This document shows, piece by piece, positions 11,453 through 22,494 of a DNA stretch of 64,000 bases (positions are counted from its first letter, which is position 1; every line of letters begins with the position of its first letter). Source of the stretch: Hevea brasiliensis. Its lineage: Eukaryota > Streptophyta > Magnoliopsida > Malpighiales > Euphorbiaceae. The notes beneath the pieces were generated by a model. That model had not been told where the DNA came from, did not search any database, and saw only the letters and a program-made list of their open reading frames with translations. The translations under genes and the position numbers were made by a program. The stretch is from contig NC_079500.1 of NCBI RefSeq assembly GCF_030052815.1, positions 5,044,298 through 5,108,297 on the forward strand. Direction: 5' to 3'.

Positions 11453-14400
11453 TTGTATTGATTATCTTGAATGAAGCCAATTACAGCTCAATAACTCTAT
11501 TTATATCCGTTTTGGCTTCAGTAACTAATAGCTTGTCATAAACCAGTTCAGCTAACAAACTAAATAAACTATTCTCAACTTTTTTTCCCTCTCCTTTGCA
11601 TTTGATATTTACGGTGCTCCTCAGTCACAACTCACAACAGGCATGTACAACATGATATCTGAAAACTAATTTGGTTTTACACCAGTAGTGTCAACAATGG
11701 ATGCCATCATTCTTGTAGGGAGGATAATTGAGCTAACGAGGTCATGTAGTAGAGTAATAAAAATAGTGGGTACAAGAGGGAGTATGTTATATAGAAAGGG
11801 TAAGTATGGAGAGATATTACAAGCACAAGGACTGTTGAACTCAATATAGATGAATTACTGGATACAGTTGGCTTTCGCCTAGGACATGCTTTTAACCATT
11901 ATCTTTTGCTCCAGTCATGGATGTACTAATCAAGCATATTCAAGAGAGTAATTAACCATACAAGCTATTTATTGATAACATAGTTCTAATAAATGAAACA
12001 GAAGGCAAGATAGCTAAAAGCAGGAGTTGTGGAAGAATAAATAGGATCCAAAGGTTTTTCAATGAAGCAATGTACGTGCATTACAACCAGGAACAGGCAA
12101 TAACTTATCATTAGATTAGATGTAGATGATCTGAAGCAGTCCCTATTTGTAATACCTACATTGTATTATACAAGGGTGATATTGAGGAAGCTATGGTGGA
12201 AGTGAATAGATAAATTCATTAATAAGAAGTGAAGGAGGCATCCAAAAATATAAAGGTGACTTTGGGGGTTTGGGGGGGGGTGGGGGGAGTAGTTTGAATA
12301 ATAATTATGACAACAGAAGTAACATGGAAAGCACATTTGAAGAAAATGACTCAACACACAGAAAGTGAATATGAATATCAAACTATAAAACAATGAATTC
12401 TTAACAAGATTCCTTTAAAATGTGTGCGCACGTGTTTACACCAGATAATAATATTAGCCTTTTTTGGCATGTCTAGAAGGGGGGCCAGCTATGCAATTTC
12501 TTACAAGTGCATAATGCAGTGATTCAGTGAAGAACAAAAGATAAACAATATAATAACATGGAAGAATAAAATATGGCTAATTTATAAGATAGAGAATATA
12601 TTTATAAATTATTTTTATTTAATTTTTCATTGTAAAATTAGGAAGTTTAGATTTTTATTTTTAATAAGAATTCTATAAGGTTTAGAATTTCCTAGTTAGT
12701 ATTGGTTTTATGTTCCTAGTTTGAGTTTGTTTAGTATTCCTAATTTGTTTAGGTTTAGTATTCCTAATTAGTTACAATTAGACTAGTTGATAAACTATAA
12801 ATACCTTTGCCTAGGTATTTTATTTGGAGAGCATATTATTATGATTATAATTGAGAATTAATAAAAGTTAGAGAATTTGTTTGTCCTCTAAATTTTAAGA
12901 ATTTGTCTCTAGAGAATGTGTCTCTCTACACTTTTGAGAAATTGTTTCTCATCCATTATTCCCCTTTGTTCCCCTGGTTCTACATCATCATACCTTCTTT
13001 TTAAGTGCACGAATTCTTTTTTCAATATCTTGAGATGGAGCACTTGGATCTGAAGCCTCTGTCAAGTCTGCAGGAGGAGTACTAATGATAGGATTTGCAG
13101 AAACAGCCAGCTCATTCATTAGAGATGTCAATGACTTGACAGATTCTGAAGTGTGACCTACATCTTCAGCAGGTTCTTCATTTTCCATATTGCCATCTGC
13201 CATTGCTTCCACGTTCTTACCCTTTTCAAGTGCAGCCTGCTAACAATAATATGTTAATCAAACTTGCACTCAAATTTACAGTCAAGGACACATGAAAATT
13301 CCTTTTAAAAAATGCACTAAATATTATATTCACAAAGTTCTAAAGGACTTATTTGTAAACTTTGAAGCTTTAACAATGATAATAACTAGGCAAGAATTCA
13401 CATAAAATTTAACTTCATTGACTTTATATAGAATTGACAGTGAAACCAGGTAACCTACTAGCATATTTATGAACTGCATAAAAGTGTAGGCAGCATTCAT
13501 GACCAACTATCAAAACAAGCATCCTCCAATGTTGACTGGTGGCAGAGATACTAAATAGTTTTCAGATGACTGAGTAAGCCAAAATAAACTTTAGCACATA
13601 GAGAGAACAGGATGTAACCCTTACATTTTTGCTTGAAACACTGTGCCACTTAACCAAAACGCATAATGATTAGTAAATTACCCAGTTTAGAGCGCCCACA
13701 AGTTACAGTGAGACTGGTGCTGTAGGAAATCCGCAAATGTCGAGCAGTTATCGTTTAGCAAAAACAACTCATCTAAATTAAGTTTCCTACTACATGTGGC
13801 ATGTCTTTTCTCAACCTACCTTCCTACTGCAGTCTGCAGAAGATGATATTGAGAACATTATTTGCTGTCATAGCAAAAATTTCTATACCCAGGTAAATCA
13901 CATTAGTATCTGCTGACAAAATTTTTCTCATGCTTGTGGACTTCTTTCTACAACTTTTGGTTGCACAGAGCATCCTATTTAGTTCCACAGAGGAATACTG
14001 GATAGTGATGTGTTTTCAAGTCCCCATCTTTGTCATTTTTCTAGTCCCCACCTGTGTCAAAACTTATGTGGATGGAAGCTCCAATAAGAGCAAATCAATA
14101 AAGTTTAGCAGTTGAAAGTTTAAAAGTTGATCCCACAGCAATGTTAGGGATAATGACTTCCCTTCCAAGTATATTGGCACTCTTCTAAGGTGATTAGCTG
14201 CCTGAAATAAAGTACCAATTGAAATCCTAACAAAATTCCCTATGTTTGGCAAGTTGACCATTCCCAATGGAGCCGTTATGAGCATAACTGAGAAAACTTT
14301 CCAATATTTGACCAAACAGTATTTGTTTGATTCAAAAACTTGATCTCACTTCTTATCAATGCCAAAGGTAACCTGGTATATTCCCAATCCCAAGAGACCT

Positions 14401-15733
14401 CTTTATCCCATGCAAGGATTGAGGACTAAGGCTTGAACTGATAATAAATATCCTAATTTTTTTTCCTGATATCTGATACAGGAATACATAATTAGGGATT
14501 GGAGTTAGATGTGACTGGCATTGGAAAAAATTGTCAATATGCTTTGTATTTTGGGAGGTTTTTCTTTGTGCTCTCATGACTGGAATTCACAAGCAGCACA
14601 TGCACAGATTGACTTTGATTTAGCAACCAACACTATCACAGCTTTTCTAAATAAAACTCAGCTTACTGGCGCAAGTGTGGACCACAATAAATCTGGTGCT
14701 GTCAGCTACATAATTACTCTTAACTGGCGCAACATATAGAGGTCGCAGGAGTAAAAAGAATCCACGATATAAAAATGTTACAAGTTACAGACCATTATTA
14801 GTTTTTCCACTTTAAGGGTGGAAAAATGAACTGATGAAAATAATGCCCATCACAAATAAGAACAGTGAAATTGAGGCAAGACCATAAAAACAAGCGAGGA
14901 ACATACCTGTAACCTCTTCTCCTTCTTTCGTTCATTCCTCTTTACTGATTTCGTCTTAGGCTTTACATCCAGATCTGGGTCATAACCTGGAGGCACTACC
15001 TGAGATTGCATCTCCTTTTTCAACTGCATCACAAAAAGACAATGAAACAATATCATTTCATTTTCACTTTGCCTAAGAGAAAGCCATGCCAACTTAACTG
15101 AGCCTTTCCATTCCTTTAAATTGCTTCCATTCAAAAGGGTCTATTTCATCAATTTGATCACTTTCCAATATCATGTCAATAAGCGATAAAACATAGGAAT
15201 GAGAAATCTAATCTTTCAAATTTCTTTTTATTGAATCAGCAAGCTGAAAACCATTTAATCAATAGCTACCAGAGTGGATGTTGCTTCCGCTAATAACTTT
15301 ATTGTACATTGTAAAACGTCCCAACTACAAACAAAGCACTGCATTTAGCCATCTAATATGTTGGAATTAATCATACAAATTTACAAAGATTCAACTTTCT
15401 TCTTCAATTTCTGAGCAACCAAACATAAATTAAGCTACACTAGCACACTAGTCAAACACAAACCAAACTTAAGGGTTTTGTACAAAAACATGTACATGAA
15501 ATAATTGATATTGATACCAGAGCGCCTTTAGATTGGTAGATGGCGACTTCGTCTTGAGGTACATAACCAGCGCGAATCCGAATGGGTTTTCGTAGAGTAC
15601 CATCGGGTCGTCGGGTGGGAGCTACAATTCTCTCTCCTTCTTTTAGGGTTTTGCTTAACTCTGCCATTTTCTCGAGCTGCTCTTCTTCTCGTCGTTGTCC
15701 TCCTCCTCCTCTGCTGTGATTACTGCTAGCCAT
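10803..15733 (-). CDS. PYM: PYM, partner of Y14-MAGO (exon junction complex recycling factor)
   Basis: PYM binds the Y14-MAGO heterodimer and helps strip exon junction complexes from translated mRNA in the cytoplasm. Four coding exons are supported by GT/AG sites: 15518-15733, 14907-15023, 12994-13236 and 10803-10946, all phase 0 (72+39+81+48 codons, 239 aa). Residues 33-70 hold the conserved N-terminal Mago-binding segment, with [14 protein letters not shown] and the YQSKG motif. A basic [12 protein letters not shown] stretch is at about 100-111, and the C-terminal coiled-coil block carries [10 protein letters not shown] followed by WRQELK. Length and exon order match plant PYM. The acceptor of exon 3 is TAGCAG, so one extra Gln is possible. 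Intron 3 is about 2 kb and holds repeats and a possible solo LTR. The start ATG gives the full Mago-binding domain. The family is clear; function is from family knowledge. Confidence 0.94.
11393..11450. repeat. G14 homopolymer and (GA)n microsatellite
   Basis: A run of 14 G at 11393-11406 is followed after a short GC-rich spacer by about 15 GA units at 11420-11450. In the PYM pre-mRNA these read as C-run and CT-repeat. Confidence 0.97.
12570..12990 (+). mobile_element. Possible solo LTR (copia-like) in PYM intron 3
   Basis: The segment has the layout of a short plant LTR. It has an AT-rich U3 with repeated TAGTATTCCTAATT blocks, a CTATAAATACC TATA box near 12796, an AATAAA-like signal near 12858 and a CT-rich R/U5 ending at CTACATCATCA. 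It ends a few bases from the exon 3 donor (12993). No target duplication or internal region was found, so the ends are uncertain. Confidence 0.4.
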
Positions 15734-16673
15734 TGATTAATTAGTATTTCTTAATTGCGAAATCAAATTGGGTGATTGATTGATTGATTGAACGATCGAT
15801 CAATCATTGATTGATTGGAATTTTCTGTTCTGAGTTCACTCACTCCCCTCCCTTCCTTGCTTCGCTACAGCTTTGCTGCAATGATTTTTAAAAAATAATA
15901 AAAAAAAATCCATTTGCATTTTTTAAATTTTTTTAATTTATTAACTACTTGATTCTTTAATTATTGATTATAAATTTTAATTCATTAATTATTATATTAT
16001 ATACTCATAATTAATATAATTTAAATAAAAAAAATTAAATATTTCATATGGAATCATGTGCAATTTTTATATAATATTTAGCAATGAATTAGTAATATTT
16101 ATTTTCAGATAATGGCTTACTAATTATGACAAATAATTCCTCTTACTCCTCTTCCAACAAAATTTTAATAAAATATAATTAATAAAATTTTCTATAATTA
16201 ATAAAATATATAATTCTTTTTTATATGATAGTTTTAAATTTCATTTACTATTAATTTAATTTATATAATTAACTGAATTGCTTTGTTAAATAACAAAAGC
16301 TTGCATTACAACGCATATAGATTTTTGGGGTAAAACTTAAATTCATGTCTATGTATTATATTGGATAATTTATAATTTAACTTTTAAAATATTATAAAAC
16401 TAATATTAATTTATTTTTTAAATAAATTAATTTTGAGATATATTTTATGTTAATAAAATATTATTTTATTAAAATCATTATTAATTAGTGTATTAAAATT
16501 ATAATAATTAATTTTATTTTATTTTTATACAGTTTAATATGGCCTTGATTTATAATTAATAAATAATTGATTTTAATTAAATAATATTTATTAATAGAAA
16601 TATATCTTAAAAATTAATTTATTTTTATTAAAAATAAAAGAATTAAATTATATTTTAAAATATATTAAGTACT

Positions 16674-16719
<46 letters not shown>

Positions 16720-17634
16720 AAATTATGATTTTCAAATTTAAATACACCATATAAAGGCTCCATAAAATTTATTTTGTTTTATTTTCACTTTCAATGAAGA
16801 GTGGTTTACGAAATTAGTTAAAATTTTTAAAGAGGAAAAATAAGGAAAAAAATAATTTACTTTTATATTTTTTAGATAAATCATTAAAATAAAAAAATAT
16901 AATTTTTTAAAGTATAGGAGAAAATAATTATTATATCCTCATTTTCTTTCTTAGTAAAATATGGAAGTAAATTAATGTAAATAATATTTTATTAAAATTA
17001 ACTCTCTCTCAAGTACAACCATATGCTTATTATTTGATAATTAGTTTACATTTTCTAATTATTTAACAATTAGTTTATATTTTTTAATTATAAAACTTTA
17101 TAAGCAGTTGAAACCTATAATTTAATAAAATAAATATTAAAACTCAACCACTTATATTTATCATTTAAGGATTATACTTTTTCAATGTGAAATTTATAAT
17201 CTCAATAAAATTTTTTTTTCTTCTCTTTATTTTCCCCAATCCAATCAGAGGGTCAAAATTAAAAATCTGATGAAAAATTATCTCTTCGCTTAAAAAAAAA
17301 AGTTAAAAGAACAAATAATAGATAAAAATCATTACAAATCACTATGATCTAAGCCCCAATTAGGGCATTAAAATTCAAAATGTTTTCATGTACTCTAACA
17401 AAGTATCCATTTCCAACCCACCTTTTGTTCATTGATATACAAATACAAGAAACCTGGCAGTTTTTTTCACTCTGGACAATTAGCATAATCACATTATGTC
17501 AAAATTTTAATACTCTGCAGGTCTAGTGGAAGTATCTCTGAAATAATAGCTAATCACCTCTTCGAGCTCAATCGACACGATTTGTTCAGCACTGCTGAAT
17601 GAGGTTGCAGCTGAAAGAATTTGTTTACAAATAA
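15734..17634. other. Intergenic region upstream of PYM
   Basis: PYM starts at 15733 and the GOST gene stops at 17635. The first ~130 bases hold an iterated TGATTGAT tract (about 15768-15815), probably 5' UTR or promoter of PYM. The remainder is very AT-rich with a (TA)n tract at 16677-16714. No gene was seen. Confidence 0.7.
16677..16714. repeat. (TA)n microsatellite
   Basis: An alternating AT tract of about 38 bp. Confidence 0.95.
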
Positions 17635-19693
17635 TCATTCTCTTTTATCCTCTTCAGTTTCATCATAAACATCTGTGGTCCCAGCATTTTTCTCTTTCTT
17701 TTCAACTAAACTGATATCACCATCTGTCTTTCCCCTTGTTAAAGAATGAGCTTCTTCATCATCAGATTCCTCTCCCACTTCTTCTGAGTAGGCATACCTG
17801 TGTAGGTTGGCAGAAAAAGTCAGGCATAAAAAGGTGGTACAAGGACATTGTGGCAATGTGTTTTGGGTGAAAATTGGCCAGAGACCTGGCCCAAATGCTA
17901 ATGCGCAGGCATTTTTAATAAGAAAAAAAATAATAAATTGAACAACTTTCAAAATATGCTATACCGTTGCGAGCTTTGAGATGGAGCCCAGAGATAGCAA
18001 ATAACACAAAGCAAGGCGAATGCAACAATGTCCCAGAAAGCAGTAATGATCCATGCGCTTAACCAGCGCTCATTAAATGGATCGGTTGCTTTGAAGTAAA
18101 CCTATAAGAAAGCAAATCAGATTGATTAAAAACTGAGCAAAACACATCCACAACTTAACGTTTAGAAGAGCAAATTATATGCATAAAGATACTTTACATC
18201 TATCTTCCAAGACAATCTTTGTAGATTTGTTTGCATTTTCTCATTATTTGTGACTCCACAAATAGTAATGAAGAATATAATTAGAAGTAAATCTAATAAA
18301 TTTGCACAGAAACCGATCTGCTCTATGCCACAGATCATACCTCATAAGCTATCCAAGCAACAGAAGCTATCACTGCCACAGCTAGCGCATTTGAGAACTT
18401 CCTATAGATATCCAACTTAACAGAACTTCTTTTTGCCTGCATAATAATAATAATTTTGGAATCCAAAAGTCAGATGTTAGGAAGCAAAAATTGTAAAAAT
18501 GACAACATGAAAAACAACAAGCACTGATAATAGCAAGACATTAAGATTTCAAACAGAAACAGATGACCATCACAAGTTATTACCTGTAGCTGCTCCAATG
18601 TCCTTGAAAGAGACGTAAATATCCACAGTATCAAAAATGCATCCAGGAATGCATCAGGAAGGACTAGAAACAATCTTGCTCTTCCTGATACGTCATTAAT
18701 ATTCCCCACATATTCAGTAATATCTAGCAACTCAGATGCCAAAAAATATGTAAATCCAAGAAGAAGCACCTTTGTGGTAAGACCACCGAGGGTGGGCCGC
18801 ACAACACCATAACCCATTGAAATTGAGAGCATAAGAAGACGAGCTAATGTTTTCCTTATAGCTCCAACTGTCACAACCCAAGTTGTAATTGCAACTGGCC
18901 TTGTTCCTGTGCTGTTAAAATTTGCATACTCAGAATACCAAAGAATCATCTCGAATAATCCTAGGGCAATAACAGCTGTGATGCAATGCTGAAGTTGCAA
19001 TATGTCCTTCCAAAACCTCATGTATTGGGTGAACCAAATAACACTAAGTAGAAGATATGCAAGAGACATGAGCACATAAAACTTCATTAAAGGGGCCATC
19101 CTACCAGGCAAATAACCATCAGGATTCTTCCAAACTGTCTTTCCACTCATTATTAGACCCTTGAGTTTCGGATCACAAGTGATAAAGAACAAGTTATACA
19201 TTCCAGTTTTTGTGATGTTAACATACTCATCTCGAATGTTTGTAGATAAGTAGTTACCACTGAATTGTACATTCAAAACAATAGGCCACTTAATGTCTGT
19301 AGCTGAAGGTATCCTAATGACTTCACCTTGCTTGCAACCTTCCAGCTTAGCAAGATCAGGGGTACAACAAATAGATCTTTGTCCACCATAAGCAGAACCA
19401 CCAATATTATTCCGATCAGCTGCCTCAAAAATCACAACCTGTACCAATCCTGTACTGTGTTCCATTTCTGAATGCTCATCAGCAGCATCCTTGGTCCTCC
19501 AAAAAGTGATATCCCTAAACCTGTTCGAATTGCATATACACACTAAATCAAACTTTCAAGATAAATGCATGAATTAAACAACCAGGAGAATACCAGAATG
19601 GATAACATCATATGGTCTTTAAAAATATGATGCATTGCTAGGAACACAACACAATTAAATCCAGGGATTAATACCTGCACCAATCTAAGAACC

Positions 19694-19751
<58 letters not shown>

Positions 19752-20472
19752 CCCGCGCATGCCACTGACTACTTACAAATTATATTTTGGCTAAACTCAA
19801 AACATCTTTCATGCAATACAAATTATATTTTGGCTACTTAATTTTCCTCCTTAACATTTTGATTTTGCAGTTAATTGGAAAGCAAAGAATGCCATGCAAC
19901 AATTTTGCGAAGTCACATAAATCTGTCTTCCATTTCTATAATTTTCACTAGAAACAATAACGTAGAATCGCTTTAATAAGATTGTAATCTGATAACTGGC
20001 TAAAACAAAAAATGCGTAGCTTCCATAATCTCCTGCTTTAGATTCCTCAGCTCTCATGGCACCTAAACTCAATCAGCAACCTCAGATCTCATGTAAGCAA
20101 AACCCACCCAATGCTTCTTTAAACCCAAAAACCCACAAATATTTTTCATCTATGCAATGCAACATCAGATCCAATTTTGACTTCCACTAGAAAAATCGAA
20201 GACCTTCAAATCACACATTTTTCCAATAATTCAGAAGGAATTGATAAGTACCTGATATAAGAACGGCCATTTGGGGTGGAAGAATCAGAGGCAAAAATGC
20301 CTTCGCTGCCACCGGAAAGAAGGTAAGCATTTCCAACTTCGTTCAAGGATTCTTTGTCGTAGATGTGGATAGAGGCATTGGTGAGATTTATTGTTGAAGA
20401 TAGGAAGAAGAATGAGTATGTGAGAATGAGAAGAAGAATGGGATAAGATCTGCTTCGATATGCGAAATCCAT
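17635..20472 (-). CDS. GOST-family seven-transmembrane protein (TMEM87 / lung seven transmembrane receptor-like)
   Basis: It resembles plant lung-seven-transmembrane-receptor proteins of the At1g61670 and TMEM87 type, which are Golgi or endosomal membrane proteins with a luminal GOLD-like domain. Five coding exons join in frame: 20252-20472, 18584-19520, 18341-18436, 17965-18101 and 17635-17797 (1554 nt, 517 aa). Residues 1-33 form a signal peptide (LLLILTYSFFFLSS core). The luminal part (34-215) has a CC pair in QRSICCTP and a C in FITCDPK. Seven hydrophobic segments follow from about 219, with the family signature SMGYGVVRPTLGG near 307-319. The tail is acidic and charged (EESDDEEAHS), facing the cytosol. 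The start ATG is chosen because it gives the signal peptide. Biochemical role in plants is not settled. The long frame that runs past 19520 enters intron 1. Confidence 0.94.
19699..19750. repeat. (CT)n(CA)n compound microsatellite in intron 1 of the GOST gene
   Basis: About 14 CT units are followed directly by about 12 CA units, between exons 1 and 2. In the transcript this reads (TG)n(AG)n. Confidence 0.97.
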
Positions 20473-22494
20473 GGCCAGAGAGAGAAAGAGAGAGAAGAGA
20501 GAGAAGGAGATGTTAGCGGCGAATTTGAAGGGGGAGATTCAGAGATGCAGGTGACGGTGGATGTGGACGGAAGGAGGAGGGAGTGTGAAAGAAAAGCAAG
20601 GATCGCTGTCGGTGAGGAGAGCACAAATGTGGGTTTACGCGCCAACGAGGACGTGATGGTCCTGAATTAGTCTATGATCTTTCTTTTTAAAAAAAATAGT
20701 CAAAATTAAGGATAATTATATATATTTTTTTCTTTTTTAGGACATGATTTAAAATTAACTTAATATATTTTATATTATGAAAATATGATATTAAGACATA
20801 TTAAGTGTATTTTTTTAGTTAATTAAAAAAATTAAAATATCTATCAATAAAATAATAAAATCATTGTATTTTTAAAGAGAGAATTTAAATTTAATTATTA
20901 AATAATATATTATTAAAAAAGATATTTATAAGTTCTAAAAGAATCCGTAAAATAAAAATGAACATAGATAATATTTTGATTTATTAAAATTTAATTTTTT
21001 TGACAAGTTACATATTAAGAAATATTTTTATTTTTCTTTTATAAAGACATTTCATATAAATAGGATTTAAAAATTTTTACCAGAAATTTTAAATTTTAAT
21101 TATTGGGTGTCCCATAAAAAAAGATGATTTATTTTAAGTCATGTGAAGTGGAGTGATTAGTGATATAAGATGAATCATCACATTCAATTAGATGAAAATA
21201 ATTGAATAATTCTCATCAATCAATTTTCTTTAAATTATAGAAAATGACAATTCATCAATCAACTTTATTTTTATATATTATGAAAATGACAATATATCCA
21301 TTGTATAATAATAACAACCAATAAAAATGACATAATTTGAAATTGCATGATTTTTCAACCATCAAGAAATTACTAAAATGCTGCAAATTGTCATTCAACT
21401 AATAATTTAGGTTAATGGTTATTATTGCCTCTTTCATTGATGGATTGGAAAGTGAAGCTGGTGGAGTATTAATTTTCCGAAGTTCAGGCCTGAAGGGCTA
21501 ATAATTTAATTTAAGGTTAATGATTATTACTGAAAAGGCTAACAGATGGAAGCTTTCATAACAAAACACTGCAAACCAAAAGCCATTGCCTTTAAACATC
21601 AACCCAGCCAGTCGCGGGAGCTCAAAAGCAACAATCACCACCATCAAATAGCTACTAACAGAGGGGGAACTGGGTAGAGCTCATGCCTCTCAATCTTCTA
21701 CAGCTTATTAGAGGAAGGGGAAGGGGGTCTGCAACCAAAAGAGCTAAGCTCAACGATCTTAAGATACCCACATTCACACATGCAAATAGACCCTTCATAT
21801 GACGATGGACTCTGACGACGAGTGGTGCCATTCCAACAGAACAAAGCCACAAACATATCAAATTGATAAAACTCTTACCAAGTCCTTCAGATCTGTAGAA
21901 ACCAGACAACAAAAGCTTATTTATTCCCACACCCAGATAGGGAGAGCTACCCACACTAGGTTGGGACAAAATTGTTTTTACTGAGGCAATTTGAACCTAG
22001 AGGCTTAGCATGATAATAGGTGTAGAAGCATTGCAGAAACATCAGAAAAGAGATACTTTCCTGGAAAAAATTTCAACCTGGGTAGTAATATAGACTAAAA
22101 AATATTCAAAATTTGAAAGCAGGAGCATTAAATAAACATTTTGAAACTGATACAAGTTCATCTAGATATCTAAAGTGCTAAGAGAACGATATTAAAAAAA
22201 ATCATATTGATTCATTGAAAACCAAAAGAAATGCAAGAAACCCTGACCTAATCCACCAAATGAATATGAACTGTAGAATCAAATTGCTATCTACCTCAAG
22301 CAGAAAATCGTATAACATAAACACTTGGAATCAATGATTGATTAATATAGATAGTATTGATCATCAATTTTCCAAAAAGAAAAACATAAACTTCTTGTAA
22401 ATCCAAGACAAGTACTTGAAATTCTCAGTAAGTAGAGGAATTAGATAGCCTAAGGCACTCATTTTGGCACCTCCTTAAACACACATCATTCCTG
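20473..22494. other. Intergenic region between the GOST and GATA genes
   Basis: The first ~170 bases are GA-rich on the plus strand and are probably the 5' UTR or promoter of the GOST gene. The remainder is AT-rich. The open frames near 21655-21984 show no recognisable domain and no codon pattern. The last few hundred bases before 22495 are probably 3' UTR of the GATA gene. Confidence 0.65.

Larger units (their letters stand above)
10947..12993 (-). other. PYM intron 3, long and repeat-filled
   Basis: This intron of about 2.05 kb separates exon 3 from exon 4. It contains a G14 run at 11393-11406, a (GA)n tract at 11420-11450, a G-rich block at 12258-12290 and an LTR-like segment at 12570-12990. 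No coding sequence was recognised; the small open frames are shadows. Confidence 0.8.

Noticed and set aside
18470..18583. C-terminal extension of the long GOST reading frame
   Set aside because: A GT donor at 18583 follows LEQLQ. The next exon at 18341-18436 continues the family sequence, so the extension is intron.
19521..19543. ATG at 19543 as the start of the GOST protein
   Set aside because: It lies in intron 1, upstream of a CAG acceptor. The true start at 20472 gives a signal peptide.
21655..21984. Overlapping 104- and 61-codon frames between GOST and GATA
   Set aside because: No recognised domain, no splice-linked exons and no codon pattern; probably chance.
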